Shown: positions 33,081 through 34,331 of the stretch, piece after piece
Layout: the number at the start of each line of letters is the position of its first letter
Numbering within the stretch: position 1 is the stretch's first letter
From: Bacteroidetes bacterium 24-39-8
Lineage (GTDB): Bacteria; Bacteroidota; Bacteroidia; Chitinophagales; Chitinophagaceae
Length of the DNA stretch: 34,331 nt
Direction of reading: 5' to 3'
NCBI GenBank assembly: GCA_002256765.1
Contig: NCHJ01000004.1
Coordinates: 1 to 34,331, forward strand
Program-made: the position numbers and the translations under genes
Notes under the pieces: model-generated
What the model was told of the DNA's origin: nothing
The model's input: the letters and a program-made list of their open reading frames with translations, nothing else
The model's database searches: none

Positions 33081-34331
33081 ATGAGTAAGATTAAAAAAGC
33101 GTTTTTCTGTAGCAATTGTGGTTATGAATCTGCCAAGTGGTTGGGCAAGTGCCCATCTTGTAATGAATGGAACACTTTAGTGGAAGAAATCATTGACAAA
33201 GGAAGTCAAAAAGAAATTGAATGGGATTCTTATCATAATGACAAGCGTTCTGTGAAAACAATTGCACTTAGTCAAGTAGTAAGCAAGGAAGAAAAACGGA
33301 TTGATTCCATGGACTCAGAATTGAATAGGGTTTTGGGGGGAGGAATTGTTCCAGGTAGTATTATACTAGTAGCAGGTGAACCAGGGATTGGAAAAAGCAC
33401 GCTGTTTTTACAGATTGGTTTACTCATGAAGCAAGCATCTGTACTTTATATAAGTGGTGAAGAAAGTGAGCAACAAATTAAAATGCGTGCCGATAGATTG
33501 AATATTGACAACGAACAATTTTATTTACTCACGGAAACTTCTACCGCCACTATCTTCCAAGAAATTAAAAAACTAAAACCACAAATGGTGATTGTAGATT
33601 CTATTCAAACACTACAATCTAACTTAATAGATTCTTCTGCAGGATCTGTTTCACAAATCAGAGAATGTGCTGGAGAATTTCAACGCTTTGCAAAAGAAAC
33701 GGGAACCCCTGTTTTTCTGATAGGACATATTACCAAAGATGGTTCCATTGCAGGACCAAAAGTATTAGAACATTTGGTAGATACGGTATTACAATTTGAG
33801 GGCGATAGACACTATGCTTATAGAATTTTAAGAACACTCAAAAACAGATTTGGAAGCACTGCAGAACTAGGTATTTATGAAATGACGGGTGAGGGCATGC
33901 GCATAGTTTCTAATCCTTCAGAAATTTTGATTGCACAGAGAGAAGAACAATTAAGTGGTTCTGCTATTGCTGCTACCCTAGAAGGTATGCGTCCCTTACT
34001 CATAGAAGTGCAAGCCCTTGTAACACAGAGCGTGTATGGCACACCACAGCGTACGGTGACTGGTTTTGATTTACGTAGATTACAACTACTACTAGCCGTA
34101 CTAGAAAAAAGGGGTGGTTTTCAATTTGGCATGAAAGACGTTTTTGTCAATATTGCTGGTGGCATAAAAGTAGAAGACCCCAGCATTGATCTTGCAGTAA
34201 TTTGTGCCTTACTTTCTTCTTATGAAGACGTTCCTCTTCCAAGTCATATTTGTTTTGCAGGAGAAGTTGGATTGAATGGAGAAATTAGAGCAGTCAATAG
34301 AATAGAACAAAGAATTGCTGAAGCCGAAAAA
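33081..34331 (+). CDS. radA: DNA repair protein RadA (partial, cut by window end)
   Basis: 417 codons are present with no stop before the window end. The N-terminal zinc finger is CSNCGYESAKWLGKCPSCNEW. The ATPase core has Walker A GEPGIGKST, Walker B MVIVDSIQT, and the RadA-specific KNRFGS motif. The C-terminal Lon-protease-like part has started (ATLEGMRPLLIEVQALV, later FAGEVGLNGEIRAVNR). RadA promotes branch migration in recombinational repair and, in some species, acts with RecA in transformation. The usual length is about 450-460 residues, so roughly 40 are missing. A possible structured leader lies upstream, and a TACCTTTA box sits only 5 nt before the start codon. Confidence 0.97.
   Translation, partial: MSKIKKAFFCSNCGYESAKWLGKCPSCNEWNTLVEEIIDKGSQKEIEWDSYHNDKRSVKTIALSQVVSKEEKRIDSMDSELNRVLGGGIVPGSIILVAGEPGIGKSTLFLQIGLLMKQASVLYISGEESEQQIKMRADRLNIDNEQFYLLTETSTATIFQEIKKLKPQMVIVDSIQTLQSNLIDSSAGSVSQIRECAGEFQRFAKETGTPVFLIGHITKDGSIAGPKVLEHLVDTVLQFEGDRHYAYRILRTLKNRFGSTAELGIYEMTGEGMRIVSNPSEILIAQREEQLSGSAIAATLEGMRPLLIEVQALVTQSVYGTPQRTVTGFDLRRLQLLLAVLEKRGGFQFGMKDVFVNIAGGIKVEDPSIDLAVICALLSSYEDVPLPSHICFAGEVGLNGEIRAVNRIEQRIAEAEK

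Noticed and set aside
1..34331. CRISPR arrays, tRNA/rRNA genes, insertion sequences
   Set aside because: No regularly spaced identical repeats beyond the three diverged 33-bp units, no cloverleaf or rRNA-like stretch noticed, and no transposase ORF.

Overview
The window is a housekeeping-rich piece of a Bacteroidota chromosome, most likely of the Chitinophagaceae type (inference, not a database match). The signs are the gliding-associated pair gldD/gldE beside ssb and mutY, a SusC/SusD outer-membrane pair, a 31-residue mS38/COX24-like basic protein, no evident Shine-Dalgarno sequences, and promoter boxes close to the TAnnTTTG form. I see no tRNA, rRNA, CRISPR array, insertion sequence or prophage.

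Layout. (1) Bases 138-3792, minus strand: a tight four-gene sugar-nucleotide operon. It runs from an AmgK-like sugar kinase fused to a RapZ C-terminal domain, through a MurU-like nucleotidyltransferase and a Gfo/Idh/MocA oxidoreductase, to a hexapeptide-repeat acyltransferase. A 33-bp tandem repeat lies just past its end. (2) Bases 3860-4884, minus: an AT-rich DUF6088 (AbiEi-type) antitoxin gene without its toxin, an 18-codon ORF, a 56-residue HigA N-terminal-like protein, and a strong inverted repeat in the promoter region. (3) Bases 4904-7299: a 2H-phosphoesterase-like protein divergent from a umuDC pair. The UmuD protein lacks both catalytic residues. (4) Bases 7300-10307: a DUF4136 lipoprotein, an ECF sigma factor with a small membrane partner, and an exported amidohydrolase. 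(5) Bases 10353-15612, plus: a stand-alone C-terminal half of CarB with its own promoter and terminator, then comEC, purH and an EamA transporter. (6) Bases 15609-18884, minus: DUF3109, LutB-like and polysaccharide-deacetylase-like genes. (7) Bases 18964-24727: a cyclophilin, then gldD-gldE-ssb-mutY (minus) divergent from HU, a TPR protein and the mS38-like protein. (8) Bases 24936-26486: an RNase E/G gene with a strong terminator. (9) Bases 26653-32475, minus: a susC-susD-lipoprotein uptake operon with its own terminator. (10) Bases 32476-33080: an AT-rich intergenic region with direct repeats near susC and a foldable leader before radA, which is cut by the window end.

How the genes work together. 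The first operon reads as amino-sugar salvage: kinase, then nucleotidyltransferase, then sugar-nucleotide oxidation and acylation, with a GlcN6P-sensor-like domain attached to the kinase. umuDC gives translesion synthesis, though its processing subunit looks inactive as a protease. mutY, ssb and radA serve DNA repair; carB and purH serve nucleotide synthesis; SusC/SusD import an unidentified ligand. The most unusual points are the kinase-RapZ fusion, the protease-dead UmuD, the split carB, the orphan antitoxin locus, and the structured region before radA.
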